In this document: positions 11,501 to 19,762 of the stretch, one piece after another
Numbering within the stretch: the first letter of the stretch is position 1
How the letters are laid out: each line of letters opens with the position of its first letter
Assembly (NCBI GenBank): GCA_030247855.1
Contig: JAPDRN010000080.1
Coordinates: forward strand, 62,001-126,000
DNA from: Knufia peltigerae
Lineage: Eukaryota; Ascomycota; Eurotiomycetes; Chaetothyriales; Trichomeriaceae
DNA length: 64,000 bases
Direction of reading: 5' to 3'
Notes under the pieces: generated by a model
Database searches by the model: none
What the model saw: the letters and a program-made list of their open reading frames with translations, nothing else
What the model was told of the DNA's origin: nothing
Position numbers and translations under genes: made by a program

Positions 11501-11628
11501 ATGGAAGTCGCGCTCGCGTCCAAACTGTTTTCAACCAGTTCTTTGACAACTGAGCACAGATCGACGATGACCTGACCGGACTGGATTTGATGTACGGATC
11601 TGGCCTCGATGGCTTTGATTGTGGCCAT
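8509..11628 (-). CDS. PMS1: DNA mismatch repair protein PMS1 (MutL-alpha endonuclease subunit)
   Basis: An intronless 1039-residue MutL homologue that pairs with MLH1 in post-replicative mismatch repair. The N-terminal GHKL ATPase is complete: ELVENSLDA (catalytic Glu and Mg-binding Asn), DNGTGI, and GFRGEALSSL with the ATP lid, all within the first ~110 residues, followed by the S5-type transducer domain to about residue 340. A long acidic, poorly conserved linker (about 350-740) leads to the C-terminal MLH1-interacting/endonuclease domain. That domain has the metal-binding motif DQHASDEKYNFE near residue 838 (DQHA-x2-E-x4-E), then ACRSS and CPHGRP, the other nuclease-site motifs of eukaryotic PMS1/PMS2. 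So the nickase should be active. Start at ATG 11628 gives the family's usual short N-terminus. It is divergent from the F-box gene over 328 bp. Confidence 0.95.
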   Translation of the reverse strand: MATIKAIEARSVHQIQSGQVIVDLCSVVKELVENSLDASATSIEIRFKNHGLDSIEVQDNGTGISAENYENVALKHFTSKLSNYDDLSSLQTFGFRGEALSSLCALSKFSVTTAQAQEAPKGKRLDFDGMGRLSSTTLVACQRGTTATVEGLFESLPVRRKELTKNIKREYGKVLGLLHAYACICVNVKFTVKHAVTKGKSTIVFSTKANDSTRENIANVYGAKTLSALMPLDLTLDFESNMPRMAHNDTSSGKLLVKGHISKPVFGEGRQTPDRQMFFVNGRPCGLPQIAKAINEVYKSFNVSQSPFIFADFQMDTNAYDVNVSPDKRTILLHDAAILIENLKTALNEMFEKQDQTVPQSQPHASRLPSFRQLNFEPRPSSTSLSPKIQQGFVTAKSILQDEEGLEEDTETADEDAPKSLMLEHFRKFTSTRDENSDDGEGRRTSEKEKERRAKDLAKKLAEEQGFDEEQMDDEGEGFEQGNDIDAVGTTQIQNTEALQDDPIKIHVQDFNARMAEQNVKSGCKDQPASPKHGKESEIPSLSQQSHQEDKGIVLNAFERMRPRKQPAELATVTIGEEKITTIVGSQYPKSPTGNESTSEARTNVSSSRHEMPSPAMLKFSQKLRRFDAGGGDDGEELNSAAESGFDQSSSEENTDRETPESDDAIHQLVESDDLQDSGESATRDGPAEEDDDSDYVNEEEKQKIEEARVVELIRAAEEDSALASKENIKRAAKALSGGRIKDSTTSTLATVEFSLDNIAQGLVQLENIRSTTDALRHRQEHGHVAQDPEAQLSLTVSKGDFAEMDIVGQFNLGFILATRNGDDGDETRSRTRKDELFIIDQHASDEKYNFERLQAETVVGNQRLVQPAVLDLTAVEEEIVLENVDALEKNGFLVEVDTSGETVVGRRCKLISLPLSKEVVFNTRDLEELIQLLAEAPGLGTESRHDVPRPSKVRKMFAMRACRSSIMIGKTLSRKQMEKVVQHMGTIDKPWNCPHGRPTMRHVCSLNAFQPWLEGDASSVADGSTLALGEALQRFVSE

Positions 11629-11956
11629 ACCAGCCCATGATTGTCGAGACGGGAGGCCTACGATGGTTCACAATTGCTCATGCGTCGTCAAAACGAGAGG
11701 AATTCCGAGCGTGATTACGTAAGAAAACGCGAAGCAGAATGGCTTCGTTTCATTGGCTGCTTTTCAGCCTTGTGTACCCAACATGACGTCAATCTTGATG
11801 CAGCATAAAGCAGCAATCTTAATAAGTCCCGTATCTTAGTGGCATTTTTGCCTCTGATCATAGCGATAATAAATACTATCATCACTTGTTCCCAACTTTT
11901 AAGACCCCCAATTTAAGATCATAGTTCTGGAAATATATGCTACAGGTCCTGCTCAG
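11629..11956. promoter_or_regulatory. Bidirectional promoter between PMS1 and the F-box gene
   Basis: Only 328 bp separate the two divergent ATGs. The sequence holds two perfect bZIP-type palindromes, TTACGTAA at 11715-11722 and TGACGTCA at 11784-11791, plus an ACGCGAA element at 11727-11733 that resembles a G1/S (MBF/SBF) site. Functions are inferred from consensus only. Confidence 0.5.
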
Positions 11957-13795
11957 ATGATTGACGACCTCCCTGTGGAAGTGTTACAGCACATCGTATC
12001 TTATTTGCCCACCGCTTCATCCATCATCAGCCTCTCACTTACCAATCGCAAACTACACAAAATTGTATCCAGAGATGACTATATTTGCTTCCGTGATTTC
12101 GTCAAGAAGTCATTTCCATCAATCGAGACTCCCCCTTTATGGCGGGAGGCTGCTCGTGTTTTGACCTCTCGATCTCGAGCATGGGATCGCCGAGCATTTG
12201 TCGCAAGGGAATGCTGTCCACCTGTGGATCCTGGTGACCTGGGTGAAATCAGGTCTTGGCAACCAGCAAGCTATCGACCAGTTATCGACTGCTATGAGAC
12301 GTGGAATGGACCGACTTGGTCAGAACGCAAAGAGGTCCTGGCATGGGGTGCGGCTGGAAGGCTCAGGATGAGAATCATTGAGAACGGTGAGGTTTCGTGG
12401 AGGTCTTTCACGGGCCCCTATGACCATTTCCCCACTCTTGATATCATCGATGTCAAGTTACTGCGTCCTGCCCAGACCGAGAAGTACTCTGGATGTGAAA
12501 CGGCTATCTTCGGAAGAATAAACAGTGACGTTGGTAGGGTTGAGGTGAGAGGTAGTTGGGACTTGAACCAGCAATCGAAATACCATACAGGACCCTATGG
12601 GTGCCACCGTATGGATGTCAACAACGATCCAACCCCTCTCCTTGCCACATGTAACAATGATGGGATCTCCCTGTTTCCTGTGTTTCCTGCGGATAAGACG
12701 ACATGGGATGTGTACCCAACGGACAAGGTCCCTTTGCAGACGAAGACAGACATCAGTAATCGAATCATATGCGCAAAATTTCTCTCCGATTCGGCATTCG
12801 CCATCTGTTTTCAGTACCTCGAAGGCAAAGAGCGCGCTCCAATCGACGTTTATGATATTAGCTCGACAGGGTTAACGAAACAGCCTTTTACGCAGTTTTG
12901 GTCAGACCCGTCCGAGGGTGCCTCCAATGATCGGCACAGCTCGAATGTAGTGGTACCTTTGGATGTCGTTGAGGGCATCTCCAACCAGCCTGGGCAGCTG
13001 TTTTTGTCCGGCTGGTCTGATGGTATCGTCAACCTCCATGACGCACGTACGCCTGATCGACCGGTTTCGAAATATGTTGACGTGGTGGACGATGGACAAA
13101 TTCTTTCCCTTCTACCCATTGGCTATGAACGTTTCCTGGCTGGAAGCTCGCAGAATGGCTGTCTCAAAACATATGACCTAAGAATGCCTGGAATGCGGCC
13201 GTATTCATACCTCGAAGGGGCAGCACAGCTTTCCCAGTCTCAAGAAACGCGGGAAGATTTGGATCCCAAGCCGTCACTCTCTAGCTCGTTCAAAACGCGA
13301 CGGGACATCAATATATTCCTGAGCCCGAGCATTGAATACGGCGAAAGACTGTGGCAGCCTATCAGATCACGTCACCGTGTGCGTCGCACCGAACGGTACC
13401 GAGGATGTGTATATTCTCTGGCGAGTCCGTCTCCGAGCTCGCCGACGGTGTATGCCGGAATCAAGAACCACACCCTTCAACTTGACTTTGTGTCCACAGA
13501 TGATATCAGAAGTGGTGTCGATGGTCGGGTAGATCCCTCACTTGGGTTAAATGACCGGTCAAAAGACATTTTTAGTTTCTCGTGCTACGAGCGGCCTAGG
13601 GAAGGTCACGAGAGCACCGATCCAATTCTTTTGAGGAAGCAGCAAGGCTTGTTTGGTGAACGAAGAGAAAGCCAGATAGGCAAGAAAGAGAGCGAGGTAG
13701 CCACGGGGGTGTCGGAGCCAGGCTGGGACGAACGATGGCGTTTAAATATAAAGGGTATAAATCGTGGGGATGATACTTCAAGCGATGGGCTGTAA
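11957..13795 (+). CDS. F-box protein with WD40-like propeller
   Basis: A 612-residue intronless gene. Residues 1-45 form an F-box (DDLPVEVLQHIVSYLP, then LSLTNRKLHKIV), the SKP1-binding module of SCF ubiquitin ligases. The rest is irregular beta-propeller-like sequence: stretches such as QLFLSGWSDGIVNLHDART and ERFLAGSSQNGCLKTYDLR are degenerate WD40 blades (about 355-420), and VYSLASPSPSSPTVYAGI (about 485-500) is another. It probably acts as a substrate receptor; the target cannot be told from sequence. The last ~70 residues are charged and low in hydrophobics. It shares a short promoter with PMS1 and ends about 145 bp before the convergent orphan gene. Confidence 0.85.
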   Translation: MIDDLPVEVLQHIVSYLPTASSIISLSLTNRKLHKIVSRDDYICFRDFVKKSFPSIETPPLWREAARVLTSRSRAWDRRAFVARECCPPVDPGDLGEIRSWQPASYRPVIDCYETWNGPTWSERKEVLAWGAAGRLRMRIIENGEVSWRSFTGPYDHFPTLDIIDVKLLRPAQTEKYSGCETAIFGRINSDVGRVEVRGSWDLNQQSKYHTGPYGCHRMDVNNDPTPLLATCNNDGISLFPVFPADKTTWDVYPTDKVPLQTKTDISNRIICAKFLSDSAFAICFQYLEGKERAPIDVYDISSTGLTKQPFTQFWSDPSEGASNDRHSSNVVVPLDVVEGISNQPGQLFLSGWSDGIVNLHDARTPDRPVSKYVDVVDDGQILSLLPIGYERFLAGSSQNGCLKTYDLRMPGMRPYSYLEGAAQLSQSQETREDLDPKPSLSSSFKTRRDINIFLSPSIEYGERLWQPIRSRHRVRRTERYRGCVYSLASPSPSSPTVYAGIKNHTLQLDFVSTDDIRSGVDGRVDPSLGLNDRSKDIFSFSCYERPREGHESTDPILLRKQQGLFGERRESQIGKKESEVATGVSEPGWDERWRLNIKGINRGDDTSSDGL

Positions 13796-13897
13796 AATCC
13801 AAATCTATATGAATGTGCGTTTCTTGATTCTTCCATTTCGAGTACTCGTGTGTGGGTCGTGAATCAGAATGCCTAAGACGGGAGAGTCGGAATTGTG

Positions 13898-13939
13898 CAG
13901 TGGTTATTGCTCTCAGCTTTATTCCGTTGAGCATCACAA
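13898..13939 (+). repeat. Dispersed repeat, segment B, copy 1
   Basis: About 42 bp starting CAGTGGTTATTGCTCTCAGC, clearly related to segments at 33838-33878 and 47481-47525. Most differences from the 47.5-kb copy are transitions. It abuts the stop codon of the 98-codon orphan gene; just before it, GAGAGTCGG resembles the end of segment A. Confidence 0.65.
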
Positions 13940-13941
13940 AA

Positions 13942-14238
13942 TCAGACGACCTGCTGTGCTTCGACTCGTCCTATCTCTTTTCCGAACTCGCCCTTTGTCA
14001 ACAACAACATCACGGTCTGCTCGTCAAGAGCAACCTTTGTCTGTCGTGGTACAGTCTGAACCTTGGCTCTCCAAGGACCCGTAGAGTTGTCGTCATTTGG
14101 ATTGGCTGCTGGCGGCGAGATCTGTGCATCGACGTAGATCTCGGAGGGATAAAACACGACCCGTGCAACTGTCGATTTCGTGTTCAATGCTTCGGCGGAG
14201 AGTGTAGCAGGAGAAGGAGTAAACGTAAACTCGGCCAT
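13942..14238 (-). CDS. Small orphan protein, 98 residues
   Basis: From ATG 14238 (MAEFTFTPSPATL...) to TGA at 13942. The sequence reads like a small globular protein with alternating beta segments (VARVVFYPSEIYVDAQI, then WRAKVQTVPRQTKVAL) and an amphipathic tail (LLLTKGEFGKEIGRVE). It has no membrane segment, and the extension upstream of ATG 14238 lacks an ATG. I do not recognise the family. It lies between segment B (13898-13939) and segment A (14303-14405) of a dispersed repeat; segment A would fall in its 5' leader or promoter. It converges on the F-box gene. It could be a real lineage-specific gene or part of the repeat unit itself. Confidence 0.5.
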   Translation of the reverse strand: MAEFTFTPSPATLSAEALNTKSTVARVVFYPSEIYVDAQISPPAANPNDDNSTGPWRAKVQTVPRQTKVALDEQTVMLLLTKGEFGKEIGRVEAQQVV

Positions 14239-14302
14239 TTTCTTGTACGAAGGTGAAAATGGAACACTTGATGGCAAGAATACAGACACAAGATATGATC
14301 TC

Positions 14303-14405
14303 GGGAGATCGAGAATGAACAAGAGCAATACTCGAATCTTGTGTTTCCTGTACAGTAGTAGGGTCTGCAGTTGCGTTCAGAGCCCAAAGGGTGAGTCGCG
14401 AGCAG
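14303..14405 (+). repeat. Dispersed repeat, segment A, copy 1
   Basis: About 100 bp beginning GGGAGATCGAGAATG and ending GAGTCGCGAGCAG. It aligns with few gaps to 33717-33820. The shared blocks include AGAGCAATACTCGAAT and TAGGGTCTGCA. No terminal inverted repeats or target duplications were seen. Confidence 0.65.
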
Positions 14406-14786
14406 ATCAGATGGTGACTAACTATCAGGATCTCAAATTATGAGTCTCTATTTGATGAAAATAACTAAATCAAGGACTAGGAACTAGGTACGGAGTACCG
14501 AGAGCTGCACGAGGAAGTGTCCGAGTCTTGGCGCTAGCCAGATTGGGCAGGTGTTAAGTCGACGTCTACTCCGCAACACTGGTTGCAATACCCTGGATGT
14601 GATAGACCCCCTAATCTAAGCTTTTATTTTATTGTAGCGCAATCTTTGCCATCTTTACGGCCTCGCTAGTTGTCAGAATTTGGACCTCACTATGCTATTA
14701 TTAAGGATGTTCTCTTTGTACCATTGCACTTTTTACGACTCTCTCGAGGAGGGCAACCTGGACTCAATACAAACTCCTGGAATCGC
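14406..14786. other. Intergenic
   Basis: No gene recognised. It contains the interrupted palindrome GGTACGGAGTACC at 14487-14499. Confidence 0.5.
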
Positions 14787-16538
14787 TCATTCTTTATTCT
14801 CTTCGTTTGCTTCGCTATTGCTGTAAGGCTGTGTCGATTGAATTTGATTCATCAATATCGTGGCTTCATGTGCATATTTGCATTCCATCCTGATCTTCGA
14901 ACCGTACCTGTGCATGACGAATGGAAACGGCAAGCAAACCAGTGTAAGAAAGGCTGGGATCGAGCATGCCCACGAAGTACCCAGTCCTCGAAACATCTGG
15001 CGCTGTTAGTCAGAAACTATGACCTGCAAGAATCCACTCACTTGAGAGGTGAATAGAGGAAACCCGGCTCCAAACAAAGCTCTGAGTATTGCCGTGGCCG
15101 CGAGCACCGATGCAGCGAAGATCGTATAAGAGTCTACAAGGTAGATGAGGACGGAGTTGAAGACAAGTACGCAGCCGTACCCAAAGGGAGTCGATAGAAT
15201 GACGCTGGCGGACCAGTGAATGGAGGTAGACGTTGTCCAGCCAAAGGCGAACATGCCAATTGGCAGGGCAACTGCGCCAAACATTGCCGGAGGCAGACGA
15301 TCTTCTGGCGTTACATCCTTGCCTTGCCTCTGGTAGCGTAGGCGGTCGTCCAGAATATAATGAATCATGCCAGCCAACATTCCCACCGCGATGCCGAGAA
15401 ATGGGAGACTACCTATGCCGGCGTTCCACCCTCGTTCTTCGCTGTAGATGATGGGAAAAGCAGGAAGAAGCATGTATATTGTCGCATAGATGATAGACAA
15501 CTACCTGCCAGTCAGCCAGATTCAAATTAGTAGTCCATAGTCGCCACTATGGACAATCGGTTAAGGCAACGATTGCTTACGTAGAAGGCGGCGATCAGGA
15601 CAATGGGCTCTGAGAAAAGCAACACCCATGGTCGCTTCGCTGCCTTGGAAAACACCGTTGAAGCCTTTAGCGATTGGTTGGACAAGTCAAAGGTGCTGAT
15701 GTAGACTTTAGAGCTCTTTTGAGATAGTCGTCTCGCAATCTGCCGCAACACCACTGGACCGTAAGTCTCGGGAAGTAGGGCGCACCCAATAACGAAGACG
15801 GCGCCGACCAAGATGCAACACACCCCTTGCACCCATCTCCATCCAACGGTGATGGAGACGAATCCTCCGACGACCGGTCCAAGGACAGGGCCTAAGAAGG
15901 GAGCTGCTGAGAATAGACTCATGGCCAGGCCGCGCTTGTGGGGAGGGAACAGGTCTGCAATCAGGGCACCAGCGTTGGTGAGTGGAGATGCGGCGAAACT
16001 GTTCAGCCGATGATCTTTAGCATTTTCCCACCTGAGACAGGGAACTGACTTACGTGCCGGAAATGAAACGTAATACCAAGAGTGAGGCCATATTCTTGCA
16101 ACCTGCAGTTGCACCGACGAAGGCAGTTAAGGCGCTGAGCGTGAGCACAAAAGGCAGTCGTCTTCCATACAATTCAGACATGGGAGCCCATAAAGGCGGG
16201 CCAACCGCGAAACCCAGCACGTAGAGAGCAATTCCGAGGGAGAACAACTCGCTACTACTGTGGAACTCGCGGCTGATCTCTTTGGACGACACCGAATACG
16301 CTGAGGATGTCATCGTGACCGCGAACACGGAAATGGTCGCTATGCCGATGTACAGCCACTTCCGGGCTGACGACCAATTCATTGGGTTCGCAGGGTCTTC
16401 GGGCTTGAATTTGACCACATAAGGATCTTCAGCTGTCCCTCGCCCTTCGTATGGAGGCGAAGACTCATTGTGCATCCCGGGGGACAACATGTCATGCTCT
16501 CGTGGGCTTGGGGCGATCAATGAAGCAACAATACGCAT
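14787..16538 (-). CDS. MFS transporter, DHA1 drug/polyamine antiporter type
   Basis: Four exons on the minus strand, 16538-16054, 15998-15581, 15500-15042 and 14996-14787, give 523 residues. Introns are 55, 80 and 45 bp. A soluble N-terminus of about 65 residues (EDPYVVKFKPEDPANPMNWS) leads into 12 predicted membrane spans. Landmarks of the DHA1 family (TPO1, FLU1, bicyclomycin type) are present: the PxNPxNWS entry motif, GRRLPFVLTLSALTA after span 2, RFISGTFAASPLTNAGALIADLF in span 4/5 and GPVLGPVVGGF (antiporter motif C). It likely exports drugs, polyamines or a toxic metabolite by proton antiport at the plasma membrane. It is divergent from a Zn2Cys6 regulator over 552 bp, which suggests the regulator controls it. 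Splice phases all agree. Confidence 0.85.
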
Positions 16539-17090
16539 AAAGCTTGATAATTATAGTCTGAGGCGAATGTCACTTCTTGGATTCATTGGGGAGCTTCGGG
16601 GGAAGGCTCAATAAATACATATATCCTCATCGTCTATGCAAAGAACTCGTAGACTTCTCCCGGTCTCGGAGCTCTGTGGGCAGTGAGCAATTGATGAGTC
16701 CTTTCAGCTTCCGCCTATGGTTCCGTTCCTTGAGATAGGAAAGGCGGGATGAAGCAAAGTAGCTCGGGATGATTACAAGTGGCAGAACCACAGCTTTCGT
16801 CCCATGGGCTTTAGAACAACTTCGTCTGACGGATGCTGAAGGCTAGACATATTGGGATGTTAATCAGCATTAGAGAGTCAGACATCAGCTCCACTCCCAA
16901 ACCTCGGGACGGTGATGACTATCATCCCGAGCTTTTGCTAAAACTCGGAAGAAGAGCATGCTATTAGGTAAGCGGAGAGAAGCGGGTCCTCTCCGTGCAA
17001 TTATGTACAGATTCATGAGTAGCCGAGACATCCGCCGACTACGTCTACATTGATTGACCTGCAAGCAAATCAACCTGATCGGTATAAGCA
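16539..17090. promoter_or_regulatory. Divergent promoter between DHA1 transporter and Zn2Cys6 regulator
   Basis: A 552-bp spacer between two divergent ATGs. I see no unambiguous operator; no strong CGG(n)CCG pair stands out by eye. Confidence 0.4.
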
Positions 17091-19308
17091 ATGTCAGAGC
17101 CTGTCCGCACAAAGAGACCTAAGACGTCTGTTGCATGCAGCACTTGCCGAAGGAGAAAGGTGAAATGCGACGGCATTTTTCCAGCATGCAGCAGGTGTCA
17201 GAAAAGGGAACACCTTCGACGTACATGCTCATATGCGCCCTGTACAACCAGCTCTAACCCTGGAGCTCCGCCGGATCTGTCACGGACTCCTGCTTCATTG
17301 ACAGAACCTAGCACGGCAGCATTTGGCATCTCCACCTCCCTCCGCGATGTCGATAGATCGCTTTCAACCCACGACGCGACTATTTGTGGTGACCCTGACT
17401 CGCGTGGGTTCATCCATGGGATCAAGACCGCCATAGAGACCAGATTCGGCCTTCCTATCCAGAAAAAGTTAGCCCCTATTCCATTGCTAGATGCTCCTTT
17501 ATTCGGCGAAAACCTCAACCGCATGCCACCAGCAAACCAGGGCTCGCTTCACCTCATAGACAACGCTCTTCCACCACGCAATCATGCTGATCAATTGGTC
17601 GACGTATACTGGCAATACCTTGACCCAATATTTAGCATTCTTGACAGAGAACGCTTCTCGAGATCCTACCAGCTCCTCTTCAGTGGTGGTGAACTTGACT
17701 GTGACGAAAAGATCTTCATCAGTACAATAAATTTCGTCTTCGCCTGGTCGATACAGCTCCGCGAAAAGGTTCCGCCATCTGAGAGGATAGACGTGAGCCG
17801 AACCTTTTTCCAGCGCGGATGGTCGCTTCTGCGCCCCGAAACTATCATATGGGGCCCAGGTTCCCTCGAACTTGTCCAATGCCTCCTGCTTCTGGGCACC
17901 TACTTATCGTGTACCAGCAATCTCCATAATGCCTATATGACAGTAGGCTCGGCCACCCGCATAGCTCTGAGCATAGGTCTTAACCTCCCATCTAATGATA
18001 CGGCTTTGGACAGTTGCCTACGATGGAAGGTCTGGAGACAATGTGTATGGCTGGAAAGGTATGAAAAGCGAGCCCATGAATAGCGCTATTGGCAGTGTCT
18101 GGTGCAGTCGGCTAGCTCTCACCTTCCTTCTTGTGACGGGCTTGTTCGACTCTGATCAGATCTAACACATATCTTGTTTGGAGTCTTATAACAAGTTGAA
18201 GGAACAAGCTGGGCATACAACATCATCGGTCACTGCCGTCACCTCTATTCATGGGTTGAGCAGTTCTCTTCCTATGTGACAAGCTGACTTGATTAGGAAA
18301 TATGCGTGCGTACTTGGAAGACCATCTCCACCCCTGAGTCTTCCAGTCCGCGGAGTCATTTCAACGTCTCAGGGGAACGATCAGCTAGATACCTTGCAGA
18401 ACACCCACGAGATCAAAATGCTAGAGCTCACCGAAATCTTCACCCACATCTCCCTTTCACAGACAACCACCAGCAACAACGTAGCACAAAGATTGGGTTT
18501 GCCGCCTCTTCTACGAAACGCCGATCTTTGGACAATCATGCATATCGACAAGTGTTTGAACAAATTGGTTAAAGACCTGGTACCACCGCTGCGGTGTGAT
18601 GAGGACTGCGATATCCAACTTGCCATCCAAGAAGGCAAGCTCGACGCCCAAGGTATCGCTCTAAATCTCCGGTCAGTACAAGTCATGCTCTTTTCTTCAA
18701 ACGTGATACCTAATCATACTTTTGGCTTCAGCGTTCTCCATTTGCGCCTCCACCTGTTTCGGCCAACTTTCTGCCGATTTTGTCTTCCACAATATCATGC
18801 AGGCCAGACTACGACCTCAAATCACTCTGACCTGGAGGCTCGCATGACACAAGACTGTGCTACTCTCTGCGTAGAAGCATCAAAGAGAATTGTCGATCTA
18901 GTATGCGATTGCTATAACCCGGAAGCAGAGATTGGGATCCTTCCTTGGTGGGATCGGGTGGTTTATCTCTATATAGCGTGCCAACATCTGATCGCGGCAA
19001 TGCTACGACCTGACATCTTCAAAACAGTGGTTCCAGGGCACTGGAGAAAAGCCATGTCCACGCTACACGCGCACGAGCAACTTGGCCCCGCAGTCGCTGC
19101 ATGTATTTCGGGCTTTGAGACTATGTGGCAACAAATTACCGATATGCAACATCCTACAGTAGGCAGTGACGCGGGGTTGCCTTCTACTGTATTTTCGAAC
19201 ACAAATGCTCAAGATTTTTTGCAGAGCCTGGGTTTTGAAAGCGACGAGGCATTCCTCAATTTTGGGTTGGAGAGCACAGATTCCGCCAATTTTGAATGGA
19301 GACCCTGA
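17091..19308 (+). CDS. Zn(II)2Cys6 transcription factor (Fungal_trans)
   Basis: Exons 17091-18058, 18297-18671 and 18732-19308 give 639 residues. Residues 15-46 hold the binuclear zinc cluster ACSTCRRRKVKCDG... with six cysteines, preceded by a basic stretch. The middle (about 160-380) is the Fungal_trans homology region: DQLVDVYWQYLDPIFSILD, and across the first junction WLER then KYACVLGRPSPPLSLP, the conserved GRP block. This makes the 238-bp first intron (18059-18296) secure despite its length; its 3' end has a good branch point, GCTGAC. The second intron is 60 bp and a multiple of three, so it is silent in frame. It is probably the pathway regulator of the divergent DHA1 transporter. Nothing suggests the gene is broken. 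Confidence 0.85.
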
Positions 19309-19432
19309 ATTGCGGGTCGTCGTTATCGTCCTGCTGGGTCATTGTTGAGCGTCTTGCGGAAGGAAATCTGAGGAAATTCATTACATTCCCTCATACGGTA
19401 AGCTCTGAACCGAATCTGTTTAAGCGTAGATT

Positions 19433-19489
19433 AAAAGCCGCTCCGGTATCAAAAAGCCGCTCAGGCATTAAAAAGCCGCTCCGGAGAAC
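19433..19489. repeat. 19-bp tandem repeat, three copies
   Basis: Three head-to-tail units start at 19433, 19452 and 19471, each beginning AAAAGCCGCTC with small differences in the second half. Period 19 bp. The array ends exactly where the condensation-domain remnant's terminal stop codon begins. Confidence 0.8.
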
Positions 19490-19762
19490 TAGTTTGACAC
19501 TTCATTGGTGAGAAGACCGCCAATATCATAGAGTTGCGAGTCCAGGTCAAGCCCAAACCTGAAGCCGTAGATAGCGGTAGCATCAAAGTCTACAATGACA
19601 CTTGCACATTCAGAAAGGTTGGGAATATCTCCCCCATGACTTCGTCTTGTGGCCGCACAGCCGTTCTCTAGACCAGCCTAGTGGTACGAAAAACATAGAT
19701 CAAAGAATGGTGACTCAGCCTTGCTGAACACCTTAGGTAAAAATGGCACAAGGCTCCTCTCT
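19489..19762 (-). pseudogene. Eroded fragment of an NRPS-type condensation domain
   Basis: On the minus strand one frame reads SLVPFLPKVFSKAESPFFDL, then CFSYH, a TAG (19680-19678), AGLENG, and continues to LDLDSQLYDIGGLLTNE before a TAG at 19491-19489. The order PF...SPxFD...SY followed by a beta-rich stretch and a final LY element is that of the C-terminal half of NRPS or PKS-NRPS condensation domains. Upstream on the same strand the frame soon meets further stops (around 19779-19787) and the signal fades. It is a short remnant: no adenylation, thiolation or N-terminal condensation motifs (no HHxxxDG) were seen. The nearby siderophore transporter hints that it derives from a lost siderophore synthetase; that part is inference. 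Confidence 0.4.
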
